64,000 nucleotides of DNA, taken from JADJPF01 sp964492845. GTDB taxonomy: Bacteria > Acidobacteriota > Blastocatellia > Chloracidobacteriales > JADJPF01. How positions within the stretch are numbered: position 1 is the first letter of the stretch; each line of letters starts with the position of its first letter. Of this stretch, positions 35,590 through 44,590 are shown one piece after another. Below the pieces are notes generated by a model that saw only the letters and a program-made list of their open reading frames with translations, was not told the origin of the DNA and ran no database searches. The translations under genes and the position numbers were made by a program. The stretch is taken from assembly GCA_964492845.1 (NCBI GenBank), contig CAZBMZ010000032.1, forward strand, positions 1 through 64,000, read 5' to 3'.

Positions 35590-37089
35590 ATGGCAAAACC
35601 AAAAGGGATAGTAGTTTGGGCAGCTAGTGCAACATTAGTTTTAACACTAGCATTAATATTTTCATTAGTAAAAGTTTATGGAAATAAAGCCTCCAATGTT
35701 TATGGGAATGCCTCTGTAGGCATATTACCTCCTCCAAAAGAAGCTACTTTACCTGAACAAGTAGTTTCACCTATAACGCTTTCTAACACTTTTCGTGAAA
35801 TCGCAAAAGTAATGAAACCTACTGTAGTTAATATTAGTACAGTACAAAAAGTTAAAGGTAGTAGCGGTTTTCCACAAATTCCTGGGTTTCAATTTGATTT
35901 TCCTGGTGGGCCACAACCTCCTCACCCATTTAAGCAAAGAGGAAATGGATCAGGCGTTTTAGTAACTCCAGATGGTTATATTTTGACCAATAATCATGTT
36001 GTTGGTAAAGCTGACAGTATTGAAGTTAAATTAGTTGATGGCCGTAAATTTAAGGGAAAAGTTATTGGTAAAGATGAATTTACCGATTTGGCTGTAGTAA
36101 AAATTGATGTCAATAGTATGCCTTATGCTAGTTTGGGTGATTCTGATGTAATGGAACAAGGTGATTGGGTAGTAGCAATAGGTTCTCCTTTTGGACTTGA
36201 ACAAACTATTACAGCAGGAATTGTTAGTGCTAAAGGTCGTTATGTAGGTGGAAACTACAATGATTTTATTCAAACAGATGCTTCTATTAACCCAGGTAAT
36301 TCTGGTGGCCCGCTAGTCAATATGAAAGGTCAAATTATTGGTATTAACACTATGATTTTCTCAGAGTCTGGTGGCAACCAAGGCATTGGGTTTGCAATTC
36401 CCTCCAACTTAGTTCGATATGTTTATGAACAGCTAGTCAAAAATGGAAAAGTTACTCGTGGTTATTTAGGGGTAACAATCACAGAAGTTACACCAGAAAA
36501 AGCTCAAGGCTTGGGTTTAAATACTACAGAGGGTGCTTTAGTTAATGATGTGCAACCTGATACACCAGCAGCTAAAGCAGGTATTCAAAGCGGAGATTTA
36601 ATTGTTAGTTTTGATGGCAAATCTGTAAAAGACCAACATGAGCTTACAAATACTGTTGCAAAAACTCCAGTCGGCAAAAAAGCAGAGGTTAAATTTATTC
36701 GTGATGGAAAAATGCAAACTGCTACTGTAGAAACAGCCGAAAGAAAAATTGGTGTAAATGGTCGAGAAATTGACCCGGAAGAAAATTCCGCAAATGAAGA
36801 AGAAAGTAGCGGGAAATTAGGAATTTCTGCATCTACTCTCAATGCTGACCAAGCAGCAGACTTAAAGATTAAAAGTGGTGCTGTAGTTGATAAAGTCGTC
36901 CCTGCTAGCCCTGCCGCAGAAGTAGGTATACAAAAAGGTGATGTGATTCACCAAATCAACCGTCAACCTATTAAATCTGCTGCTGATCTTGCTAGTGTAA
37001 TGAAATCTATTAAGGAAGGTGATACTGTCATTATTCAAATCGAACGTAAAGGTCAAGGAATTAGTTTTCTACCTGTAACTATTGAGTAA
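35590..37089 (+). CDS. degP: HtrA/DegP-family periplasmic serine protease
   Basis: A 499-aa Do-type protease with an N-terminal membrane anchor or signal (about 8-27), a trypsin-like domain with the triad H136 (TNNHVV), D166 (TDLAVV) and S238 (NPGNSGGP), and two PDZ domains at about 280-375 and 405-495. A Pro/Gly-rich loop at 92-115 corresponds to the LA loop. It degrades or refolds misfolded envelope proteins. Monocistronic: a terminator follows. Confidence 0.95.
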   Translation: MAKPKGIVVWAASATLVLTLALIFSLVKVYGNKASNVYGNASVGILPPPKEATLPEQVVSPITLSNTFREIAKVMKPTVVNISTVQKVKGSSGFPQIPGFQFDFPGGPQPPHPFKQRGNGSGVLVTPDGYILTNNHVVGKADSIEVKLVDGRKFKGKVIGKDEFTDLAVVKIDVNSMPYASLGDSDVMEQGDWVVAIGSPFGLEQTITAGIVSAKGRYVGGNYNDFIQTDASINPGNSGGPLVNMKGQIIGINTMIFSESGGNQGIGFAIPSNLVRYVYEQLVKNGKVTRGYLGVTITEVTPEKAQGLGLNTTEGALVNDVQPDTPAAKAGIQSGDLIVSFDGKSVKDQHELTNTVAKTPVGKKAEVKFIRDGKMQTATVETAERKIGVNGREIDPEENSANEEESSGKLGISASTLNADQAADLKIKSGAVVDKVVPASPAAEVGIQKGDVIHQINRQPIKSAADLASVMKSIKEGDTVIIQIERKGQGISFLPVTIE

Positions 37090-37129
37090 TTTAACTTTAT
37101 CCACTCCTACAAATTAATTCTACTATACA

Positions 37130-37160
37130 AACTAGAGCGTGCAACCACGCTCTAGTTTTC
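37130..37160 (+). terminator. Rho-independent terminator of htrA
   Basis: The perfect 12-bp stem AACTAGAGCGTG / CACGCTCTAGTT with a four-base loop is followed by T. Confidence 0.9.
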
Positions 37161-37327
37161 TACAAGCGCAAAATACTTTTTTTCAAATTCCAATTTAATT
37201 ATTTGAGTCAAATTGCTCAAAACTAACTTTTTAACTTTTACCTAAAAATAAAACCGTTAATTAGTAAACACTAATTAATCTAACTTTAATTAAATCAATA
37301 ATTTAACATTTGGAGGAAAATTTTATT

Positions 37328-37729
37328 ATGCAAATCAATATTAAATCCATCATTTCTACTATTGCTATTTTGATTGCTCTTTGTACAGGAGTTTTTGCCC
37401 AAGATAAAACTTCTACAGCAGCAAATGACGAAAAAGCTACTACAACAGAAACTTCTAAAACTAGAGCAGAATATTTGCCAGCTAATGTAGAAAAAGCCCA
37501 ACAAGCCTTAAAAGCTAAGGGTTTATACAAAGGCAATATAACTGGCAAAGTTGATACTGATACAAAAGCAGCTATTAAAACTTTTCAAGAACAAAACGAT
37601 CTAAACCCTACAGGCCATCTAAATAAAGATACTCGTAAAAAATTAGGTATTGAAGAAGTTGGTGGGACAGAAAAACCAAAAAGTTCTAAGAAAAGTAAAG
37701 AAACTGCCAGTAAAGACACTGGTAAATAA
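37328..37729 (+). CDS. Secreted peptidoglycan-binding-domain protein
   Basis: A protein of 133 aa starting at ATG 37328 with GGAGGAAAA upstream (an earlier TTG overlaps that site). It has a signal peptide (1-24, cleaved near VFA), a Thr/Lys-rich spacer, one PG_binding_1 domain (about 50-105: VEKAQQALKAKGLYKGNITG, then DTDTKAAIKTFQ) and a basic Lys/Ser tail. No catalytic domain. It should bind the cell wall or act as a domain partner. Confidence 0.85.
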   Translation: MQINIKSIISTIAILIALCTGVFAQDKTSTAANDEKATTTETSKTRAEYLPANVEKAQQALKAKGLYKGNITGKVDTDTKAAIKTFQEQNDLNPTGHLNKDTRKKLGIEEVGGTEKPKSSKKSKETASKDTGK

Positions 37730-37776
37730 TCACTTATAAACTATCAAATTCATAATCTCTCTTACAATAATTCATC

Positions 37777-37827
37777 AACCAAAAACTAATATATCTACTT
37801 AAGTTATATTGGTTTTTGGTTTTTCTC
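37777..37827. terminator. Terminator with extended stem
   Basis: AACCAAAAACTAATATA pairs with TATATTGGTTTTTGGTT, followed by TTTTCTCTTTT. Confidence 0.75.
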
Positions 37828-37935
37828 TTTTCTGCTAGTTTTACATCAACTTTTCCTACTTACTTAAGCTAAACGGTTGCTATAAAATAGTCTATTCTGA
37901 GCATCCCAAATAAATCTTATCAACCGAGGTAAAGC

Positions 37936-39276
37936 ATGAAAAACTTTTTTCTTGCCCTATTATTAATACTTAGTTTTAGTAGCATAAGTTATTCACAATC
38001 CTTAGAAGTTAAAACACATAACTTAAAAAATGGCATGAAAATTCTAGTCCATGAAGATCATTCTATTCCCAATGCAGCTATGTATACTTTTTACCGTATA
38101 GGATCACGCAATGAACGTCCCGGAACAACAGGTCTTTCACATTTCTTTGAACATATGATGTTTAATGGAGCTAAAAAATACGGCCCAGGCGAATTTGACC
38201 GTGTAATGGAAGCTAATGGAGGCACAAATAACGCCTACACTAGCCGCAATCTAACAGTTTACCAGGATTGGTTTCCTGTTTCACAACTAGAACTAATATT
38301 TGATTTAGAAGCTGACCGAATAGCAAATTTAAGTATTGATCCTAAAATAGTAGAATCTGAACGAGGTGTTGTTTATTCTGAACGTCGTAATTCTGTGGAA
38401 AGCAATAATTTAGCTATTTTAGATGAACAACTTTGGGCAACTGCCTACACTGCTCACCCTTATCAATGGCCTGTAGTTGGTTGGCCCTCAGATATTGAAA
38501 ATTGGTCATTACAAGATTTACAAAAACATTTTGAATCTGGTTATTCTCCCTCAAATGCCACACTTGTAGTAACAGGCAATGTAGCATTTGATGAAGTAGT
38601 TAAATTGGCAGAAAAATATTTAGAACCCATTAAAGCGCATCAACCTCCAGCCAAAGTTACTACTATTGAGCCAGAACAGTTGGGAGAACGTCGAAGTCGT
38701 GTAGAAAAACTGGCTCAAGTGCCTGCTATTGCTATTGCTTACCATGTTTCTGCTACCAACAGCCCAGAATACTATCCAATAAAAGTATTAGAAAATATTC
38801 TTTTTACAGGTCAAAGCTCACGTCTTTACAAACGCTTAGTTGATCAAGATGAGTTAGTGCTTTCTATTGAAGGTGGAACAGACTTTGACATTGACCCAAC
38901 TTTATTTACTTTTTATGCGCAAATTCAACCTGGTATTGAATCAGAAAAAATGGAAAAAGCCCTTTATGAAGAGTTAGAAAAAATTAAAACTCAAGGAATC
39001 ACTGAAGAAGAACTAAAAAAGGCTAAAAATATTCTTTTAGTTAATTTTTATGCCCGATTAAAAACTATTGCTGGTAAAGCTAACACTATTGGAACTTATG
39101 AAGTTTTTTTTGGTGATTACAAAAAATTACTCTCTGCTCCAGATGATTTTGCTAAAGTGACTGTTGAGGATGTAAAAAAAGTAGCTCAAAAGTATTTCAC
39201 CTCACGTAATCGTACAGTAATTACTTTAGTTCCTGTTTCCGAACAACCCCAACAAGCTCAAGAAAATAAAAACTAA
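37936..39276 (+). CDS. M16-family zinc peptidase, catalytic subunit type
   Basis: A 446-aa periplasmic insulinase-like peptidase with signal peptide (1-20). It has the inverted zinc motif H69-F-F-E72-H73 and the distal Glu (E149) in VVYSERR, 76 residues on. The second half is the structural M16 domain. It is followed 16 bases later by a partner lacking the motif; such pairs form heterodimers. Confidence 0.92.
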   Translation: MKNFFLALLLILSFSSISYSQSLEVKTHNLKNGMKILVHEDHSIPNAAMYTFYRIGSRNERPGTTGLSHFFEHMMFNGAKKYGPGEFDRVMEANGGTNNAYTSRNLTVYQDWFPVSQLELIFDLEADRIANLSIDPKIVESERGVVYSERRNSVESNNLAILDEQLWATAYTAHPYQWPVVGWPSDIENWSLQDLQKHFESGYSPSNATLVVTGNVAFDEVVKLAEKYLEPIKAHQPPAKVTTIEPEQLGERRSRVEKLAQVPAIAIAYHVSATNSPEYYPIKVLENILFTGQSSRLYKRLVDQDELVLSIEGGTDFDIDPTLFTFYAQIQPGIESEKMEKALYEELEKIKTQGITEEELKKAKNILLVNFYARLKTIAGKANTIGTYEVFFGDYKKLLSAPDDFAKVTVEDVKKVAQKYFTSRNRTVITLVPVSEQPQQAQENKN

Positions 39277-39292
39277 CATATTAGGAGAAAAG

Positions 39293-40699
39293 ATGATGAA
39301 ATACTTTATTTTACTATTATTAACATTCTTATTACTTGTAGGCTCTGCCACTGCTCAAACATCTGCTACTAACTCCCTAAAACTACCTCCATATAAAAAA
39401 CTTAAGCTTGATAACGGTATGACAATACTTTTAATGGAACACCATGAAGTTCCTTTTATTAGTTTTAATATGCGTATTCGTGCTGGTAGCGTTCTTGATC
39501 CAAGTGGAAAAGAAGGTTTAGCTGACATAACTGCTGAACTCTTAAGAAAAGGGACTAAAAATCGCAGTGCTGACAAAATCGCTAGTGAACTTGATGGAGT
39601 AGGAGCATCTTTGTTTTTTTCTGCTCAACATGATTTTTCCTTTGCTCAATCTGAGGTATTAAAAAAAGATCTAGACTTACTGCTAGATGTTTTTACTGAT
39701 ATCTTAACCAATCCAAGTTTTCCACAATCGGAAGTTGAGAAACTACAAAAATTATCCATCAACAACATTAAAGAAGCTAAAGATGATGCCCAATCAGCAA
39801 TAAGACGTTACTATAATGCTTATTTATTTGGTAATCATCCTTATGCTAGACCTGTTAGCGGAGATGAAAAATCTTTAGCTAGCATTAATCGTGAAGACAT
39901 AGTTAAGTTTTACGATAATTATTATGCTCCAGCTAATATTGTTCTGGCTGTAGTGGGAGATTTTGCTAGTGCTGAAATGGAAAAAACTTTAACTAATCGT
40001 TTTAGTGGATGGAATAAAAAAACTGCCTCACCAATCAAACTAGTTGAGCCTATTCCAGTTAAAGGAAAAAAACTACTTTTAGTTGATAAACCTGATACAA
40101 CACAAACATTTTTCCTTATAGGTAACACAGGTATTTCTCGAAATAATCCTGATCGTGTTGGAGTAGAAATTGTTAACACTCTTTTTGGAGTACGTTTTAC
40201 TTCGCTATTAAATTCTGAACTTAGAATTAGAACAGGTCTTACCTATGGTGCAAGGTCTGCATTTAGCCAAAACCTAGTTAGTGGGTCTTTTGCAATCTCA
40301 ACTTTTACTCAGAATGCTACAACAGAACAAGCCATTGATTTAGCATTAGAAATTCTTAATCGCCTTCATCAAAAAGGTATAACTGAAGAACAGCTAAAAT
40401 CTACAAAAAGCTATATTAAAGGTCAATTTGCCCCTGACACCTTAGAAAGTGGGGATCAGCTAGCAGAAGTTTTAATGGATTTAGAATTTTTTGGCTTAGA
40501 TGAAAAAGAAATTAATGAGTTTTTTACCAAAATTGATGCTTTTACCCTGACAGATGCACAACGAATTATCAAAGAATACTTCCCTAAAGAAAATCTAGTT
40601 TTTGTTTTAATTGGTAAAAGTGAAGAAATCTCTAACACTGTTAAAAAATATGCGTCTCAAATAGATACTAAAAAAATCAGTGAAGAAGGTTTTAAGTAG
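39293..40699 (+). CDS. M16-family peptidase homologue, non-catalytic partner
   Basis: A 468-aa protein with signal peptide (1-21) and the M16 fold, but where HxxEH should be it reads GLADITAELLRKGTKN, so zinc cannot be bound there. It keeps the R/Y motif region (RIRTGLTYGARSAF) typical of the non-catalytic subunit, which contributes substrate-binding Arg/Tyr. It is co-transcribed with the catalytic M16 gene. Confidence 0.92.
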   Translation: MMKYFILLLLTFLLLVGSATAQTSATNSLKLPPYKKLKLDNGMTILLMEHHEVPFISFNMRIRAGSVLDPSGKEGLADITAELLRKGTKNRSADKIASELDGVGASLFFSAQHDFSFAQSEVLKKDLDLLLDVFTDILTNPSFPQSEVEKLQKLSINNIKEAKDDAQSAIRRYYNAYLFGNHPYARPVSGDEKSLASINREDIVKFYDNYYAPANIVLAVVGDFASAEMEKTLTNRFSGWNKKTASPIKLVEPIPVKGKKLLLVDKPDTTQTFFLIGNTGISRNNPDRVGVEIVNTLFGVRFTSLLNSELRIRTGLTYGARSAFSQNLVSGSFAISTFTQNATTEQAIDLALEILNRLHQKGITEEQLKSTKSYIKGQFAPDTLESGDQLAEVLMDLEFFGLDEKEINEFFTKIDAFTLTDAQRIIKEYFPKENLVFVLIGKSEEISNTVKKYASQIDTKKISEEGFK

Positions 40700-40730
40700 T
40701 ATCTAAACTTTAACTAAAGGAGTTTTATTA

Positions 40731-41243
40731 GTGGCTATACAAGATATTTTACAATTAGGAAACCCTACTTTATGGCAAAAATCTAGTCCAATTATTGATA
40801 TTAACTCTAACCCAATAAAAGATTTAATTAAAGATCTTAGAGACACATTAGCAAACTTTCGTGACGTTAAAGGATTTGGACGTGCTATTGCTGCACCTCA
40901 AATTGGAGTTCTTAAACAAATGATTTTTGTCAATATGAATGGTTTTTCTGGCCCGCTTATTAATCCCATAATTACTTGGGCAAGTGATGAAAAATTTGAG
41001 CTTTGGGATGATTGTTTTAGTTTTCCTGATCTAATGATACGTGTTTCAAGATCAATTAAAATTAAAGTAGATTATCAAGATAAAGAAAACTTAAAAAATA
41101 CTCTAATAGCCGAAAATGATTTTGCTGAACTCTTACAACACGAAATAGACCACCTAAATGGAGTTTTAGCTACAGATAGGGCTATTTCTTTACAAGCTTT
41201 TTCTACTCGTAATGAATGGTTAAGACAAAAGTCAAATACCTAG
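40731..41243 (+). CDS. Peptide-deformylase-like protein with altered motif II
   Basis: A 170-aa protein starting at GTG 40731 with AAGGAG nine bases upstream. Motif I is GFGRAIAAPQIG, motif III is Q-H137-E138-I-D-H141, and motif II reads D-D-C95-F-S instead of E-G-C-L-S. The three metal ligands (C95, H137, H141) and catalytic Glu are therefore kept, but two otherwise near-invariant positions differ. It may deformylate a particular set of peptides or act on another N-acyl substrate. The gene lies behind the M16 pair rather than beside fmt, as a housekeeping def often would. Confidence 0.82.
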   Translation: MAIQDILQLGNPTLWQKSSPIIDINSNPIKDLIKDLRDTLANFRDVKGFGRAIAAPQIGVLKQMIFVNMNGFSGPLINPIITWASDEKFELWDDCFSFPDLMIRVSRSIKIKVDYQDKENLKNTLIAENDFAELLQHEIDHLNGVLATDRAISLQAFSTRNEWLRQKSNT

Positions 41244-41253
41244 GTATATATTT

Positions 41254-41280
41254 GAAGCTAAAAAGCTTCTAAGTTTTCTT
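41254..41280 (+). terminator. Short hairpin after the deformylase-like gene
   Basis: GAAGCT-AAAA-AGCTTC followed by a T-rich tract. Confidence 0.6.
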
Positions 41281-41467
41281 TACCTTAAACTTTTGGTTAT
41301 GTTATTTTCTATTTCAATAACTTTAATTGTCACTTAACTGCTAAGTTACAAATTTTGTTAATTATCGGTTGACATCTTTTGTCATTTAATCTAAAAACAA
41401 AAAGATCTTAAAAACTTAAGTTATAGATAATATTGGACTAAAAAAAGTTTTTTTGGTCACCAATCAA

Positions 41468-41483
41468 TGGCACAAGGGTTGCC
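41468..41483 (+). promoter_or_regulatory. Sigma-54-type promoter of the pilin gene
   Basis: TGGCACAAGGGTTGCC matches the -24/-12 consensus TGGCAC-N5-TTGC at every conserved position except the last. It lies 73 bases before the pilin ATG, so the leader would be about 60 bases. Pilin genes are known sigma-54/PilR targets. Confidence 0.8.
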
Positions 41484-41555
41484 TATATGTTTAACAGAAA
41501 TAAGTTAACATCATTAAATCCGGTCTAACACTATAATCCATAAGGAGAGATATAC

Positions 41556-42053
41556 ATGAGAAATAACAAAGGTTTTTCACTCATCGAATTATTAATCGTA
41601 GTAGTAATTATTGGTATCATCGCAGCTATTGCAGTACCTAACCTATTAGCTTCCCGTCGTTCTGCTAACGGTGCATCAGCCGTAGAAGCAATGAGATTAT
41701 TCCACTCTGTAGAAGCTACTTATCAAGCTGGCGTTGGCAACGGCGCATTTGGAACTGCATCAGACTTATATAATCAACAACTAATTGATGATTCATTAGC
41801 TGCTGCTGCTAACACTAGCACTGCTACAGTTTCATCAGGAACAGCAAAATCTGGTTACAGATATACTGTAAATACAACTGCTCCTTCTGCTACTTCATTA
41901 GCTGATTTTAACGTAACAGCTGCACCTTCTGCTACTAGCGGAATTGGTAGAACAGGTGATCGCCAATTCTTCGTAGATGCTACTGGCGTTATTCGTGGTA
42001 CTACCAGTGCTACTACTGCTGCTGATTCTACAACTACTCCAATCGGTAACTAA
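41556..42053 (+). CDS. pilA: Type IV pilin / pseudopilin
   Basis: A 165-aa prepilin with leader M-R-N-N-K-G cleaved before F, then the conserved SLIELLIVVVIIGIIAAIAV helix including Glu5 of the mature protein. The remainder is Ala/Thr/Ser-rich and lacks a clear C-terminal Cys pair, so the head may be a simple adhesin-free type. Strong AAGGAGA. A sigma-54 promoter precedes and a terminator follows, so it is expressed alone. A type II secretion pseudopilin is the alternative. Confidence 0.92.
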   Translation: MRNNKGFSLIELLIVVVIIGIIAAIAVPNLLASRRSANGASAVEAMRLFHSVEATYQAGVGNGAFGTASDLYNQQLIDDSLAAAANTSTATVSSGTAKSGYRYTVNTTAPSATSLADFNVTAAPSATSGIGRTGDRQFFVDATGVIRGTTSATTAADSTTTPIGN

Positions 42054-42075
42054 TTCGATTTCTTAGTAGTTTACA

Positions 42076-42108
42076 GAAAAGCTAGAGATTTAAGTCTCTA
42101 GCTTTTTT
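42076..42108 (+). terminator. Rho-independent terminator of pilA
   Basis: AAAAGCTAGAGA / TCTCTAGCTTTT with loop TTTAAG, followed by more T. Confidence 0.9.
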
Positions 42109-42286
42109 ATTTTAAAGTAAAAGATTTTTGGAATGCTGGAAAATCAATAAAAATAGATGCAACCTATTGAATTATTAAGCTATTATATCTTTTTTCATTA
42201 ACCTATCACCATTACATTTTGTTCATTACCGATAGCAATTTTTCAAAAATCACTAGTTATTAAACTCTTCTTTTAGAACAATTTAT

Positions 42287-43732
42287 CTATTCAACAAAAA
42301 CAATATTAATTGTTGAAAAATTAATATCTAATTGTTTTTTTTCTCCAGATCTTTTACTTTTTATTTTATCAGTATCTTTTCTTTCTTTTGCCAATTCATC
42401 AACTAAAATAGACCTTTGCTTAGTATTTTCTCTTACTACTTTACCCACTTTTCTAACAGATGCCAAAGTATTTTCTAAATTGCTAGTAGGGACTTGAATT
42501 AAAATAGATGTAATTTTGTTGTCTGTTATTGTAAGTGTAATATCGCCTTTTTGAGCTTCAGCAATTTGAGCTAACTGTGTTTTAACAGATTGCAAATCTT
42601 TTGCTGAAACTGTTATTTCAGTATGTTTAGGTGTTTGTCTAGCCTCTTCTACTGATTTTTCAGCAACTTTAGCTGGTGTTTCGGCTCTTCTTGGTTGCGC
42701 CATGGATGCTGGTGCGGGCATACCAAGGTTAGAACTGCTTTTATTTGTGTCTGCTTTTTCAGTTTTTTGTATAGAGACTCCTGGTCTTGCCCCACTTTTT
42801 TCTCTACCCGTTTCTGTCCTTGATTGAGTTGGTTGAACTGTTAAATCTCTACTTTTCCCTCTACTATCTTCTTTTGCAGTAATTTCAACAACTTCATTAG
42901 TATTTGACTCATTAAGAGCATTTTTTGCTTCTTGTTCAGCTAAAATTTCTTTGTCAGCAAAATTATTTTTAGCTGAATCATCTTGTTCTTTACTCTCAGA
43001 AGGCTTCATCTCGACTTTTGAACTAGTGATTGCTTTAGGAGTATCACTTGGTGGAGGGGGTGGAGGTATAGAGGGTTGATTATCTTTTGCAACACCCCCA
43101 AGTACTCCTCCACTATCTAAATTACTAACATTTCCTCCCAATACTCCTTCCTCTTCTCCCGTTGAAACTATTTGAGGTTTTGCCGAAGGTTCTGAAGTGG
43201 TAGGAGCTTTAGTGGCAATTGTGTTACTTTCTTTATTATTTTCCGTTATTGGAGCTTCAGCCGCAGGAGCCGCAGCAGGAACATTTTTAGCAAGGTCTTG
43301 ATTTAAGGATTTTTCCTGTATTGCGGTAGCAGAACTTTTTTCCTGCTCAGAATAAAAAGTTATTCTTCCTTCTTTTACCCCACTAATATTAAAGGCTACA
43401 ACTATTAAGGTGGCGGCTGTTACAGTAGCCAAGACCGGAGCTTTATACTTAAAGAAAAACTCATATGTAGAAAGCAAGAATTTAGTAAATAGATTGGTTG
43501 GTTGGTTTGTGGACTGATAAGCAACTTTAGCAAGCAATTCTTGACCTGTAGGTAAATTAGGTATTGGAATATCACAACTTTTCATCAAGCTAGATAAATC
43601 TTTAAGCTCATTAATCATTTGACTACAATCTTTACAAGTCTGTAAATGCGTTTGGACTTCACCACGACGAGTTGATTGTAGCTCATTATCTAGGAATGCT
43701 TGTAAATCTTCTATAATTAAGTCGCAGTTCAT
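42287..43732 (-). CDS. Transmembrane anti-sigma factor (zf-HC2) with long periplasmic tail
   Basis: A 481-aa protein. Residues about 1-45 form a zinc-finger anti-sigma domain with the H-x3-C-x2-C site (THLQTCKDCSQM). One membrane segment is at about 96-115. The outer part is low-complexity with a Pro run, Gly-Val repeats and a C-terminal domain with coiled propensity. It begins 44 bases after the ECF sigma gene on the same strand, so it should hold that sigma factor inactive until an envelope signal is sensed. Confidence 0.87.
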   Translation of the reverse strand: MNCDLIIEDLQAFLDNELQSTRRGEVQTHLQTCKDCSQMINELKDLSSLMKSCDIPIPNLPTGQELLAKVAYQSTNQPTNLFTKFLLSTYEFFFKYKAPVLATVTAATLIVVAFNISGVKEGRITFYSEQEKSSATAIQEKSLNQDLAKNVPAAAPAAEAPITENNKESNTIATKAPTTSEPSAKPQIVSTGEEEGVLGGNVSNLDSGGVLGGVAKDNQPSIPPPPPPSDTPKAITSSKVEMKPSESKEQDDSAKNNFADKEILAEQEAKNALNESNTNEVVEITAKEDSRGKSRDLTVQPTQSRTETGREKSGARPGVSIQKTEKADTNKSSSNLGMPAPASMAQPRRAETPAKVAEKSVEEARQTPKHTEITVSAKDLQSVKTQLAQIAEAQKGDITLTITDNKITSILIQVPTSNLENTLASVRKVGKVVRENTKQRSILVDELAKERKDTDKIKSKRSGEKKQLDINFSTINIVFVE

Positions 43733-43776
43733 AAATTTAATTCCTATCGTAAGATCTTGCTATTAAATCTGCTTAT

Positions 43777-44412
43777 CTAAGTTCTAATATTATCTGATAC
43801 TCCTGATGACAATCCGACATTTGGAGGTTTTCGCACTTCTTCAGGAGTATTAGAAAGCATTGGTTCAAGCAATTTTTTTAACTCTACTTTACCTCTAAAA
43901 ATTCTTGATTTTACAGTACCAACAGGTATTTCCAATATTACTGAAATTTCCTCATAGCTTAATTCTTCATACTCACGTAAAATTATGGGTTCACGATATT
44001 CTATTTCTACCATCATTAAAGCACGTTGAACTTTTATCTTTAATTCTTGTTGTTCTAGAGACGCAGCAGGAGAAGGATTTTGTGCTGCAACCTTAGCAAC
44101 TCGTTCTGCATTTGCTTCATTATCAGCATCTACCATAACTTTATACTCACTACGTCGAATTTCAGAGATAGCACGGTTATGTGCAATACGATAAAGATAA
44201 GTCTTAAAGGATGATTCTTGTCGCCACTCTCTACAATGTTCAATTATTGCTACAAAAACTTCTTGGGTTATATCTTCTGCTCGTGCTTGATTTCCTAGCC
44301 TACGATAAAGAAAACGATAGATAGCCAATTTGTACCGTTCATAAATGGTAACAAATGCTGTCTCATTTCCTGCTTGGAACTGCTGCATGAGTTCCTCATC
44401 GGATTTACTCAT
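43777..44412 (-). CDS. ECF RNA polymerase sigma factor
   Basis: A 211-aa sigma-70 family protein. Region 2 has the YRFLYRRLGNQARAEDITQE motif and the -10-binding SSFKTYLYRIAHNRAIS. Region 4 has LSYEEISVILEIPVGTVKSR as its helix-turn-helix. The C-terminal 25 residues are a Pro/Gly tail. It pairs with the zf-HC2 anti-sigma gene downstream; strong GGAGG. Confidence 0.93.
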   Translation of the reverse strand: MSKSDEELMQQFQAGNETAFVTIYERYKLAIYRFLYRRLGNQARAEDITQEVFVAIIEHCREWRQESSFKTYLYRIAHNRAISEIRRSEYKVMVDADNEANAERVAKVAAQNPSPAASLEQQELKIKVQRALMMVEIEYREPIILREYEELSYEEISVILEIPVGTVKSRIFRGKVELKKLLEPMLSNTPEEVRKPPNVGLSSGVSDNIRT

Positions 44413-44522
44413 CCACGTGCCTCCGTGTAAAAGTATAATCTCAACACTAAAACTTTGGTTCCCAACAATATACTTGTTTCCCTAAATAAAATACCAATAA
44501 ATTCTATAGATAACAAACTTTA

Positions 44523-44566
44523 AGGGACATAGAAATAACATGTTTTATTTCTATGTCCCTATTTTT
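44523..44566 (-). terminator. Terminator of the GYF/B-box membrane protein gene
   Basis: The stem GGGACATAGAAATAA / TTATTTCTATGTCCC with a short loop, lying about 25 bases past the minus-strand stop at 44591. A T-run is also present on the plus side. Confidence 0.8.
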
Positions 44567-44590
44567 AACTAGAAAGTCTAGGAAAAGTTC

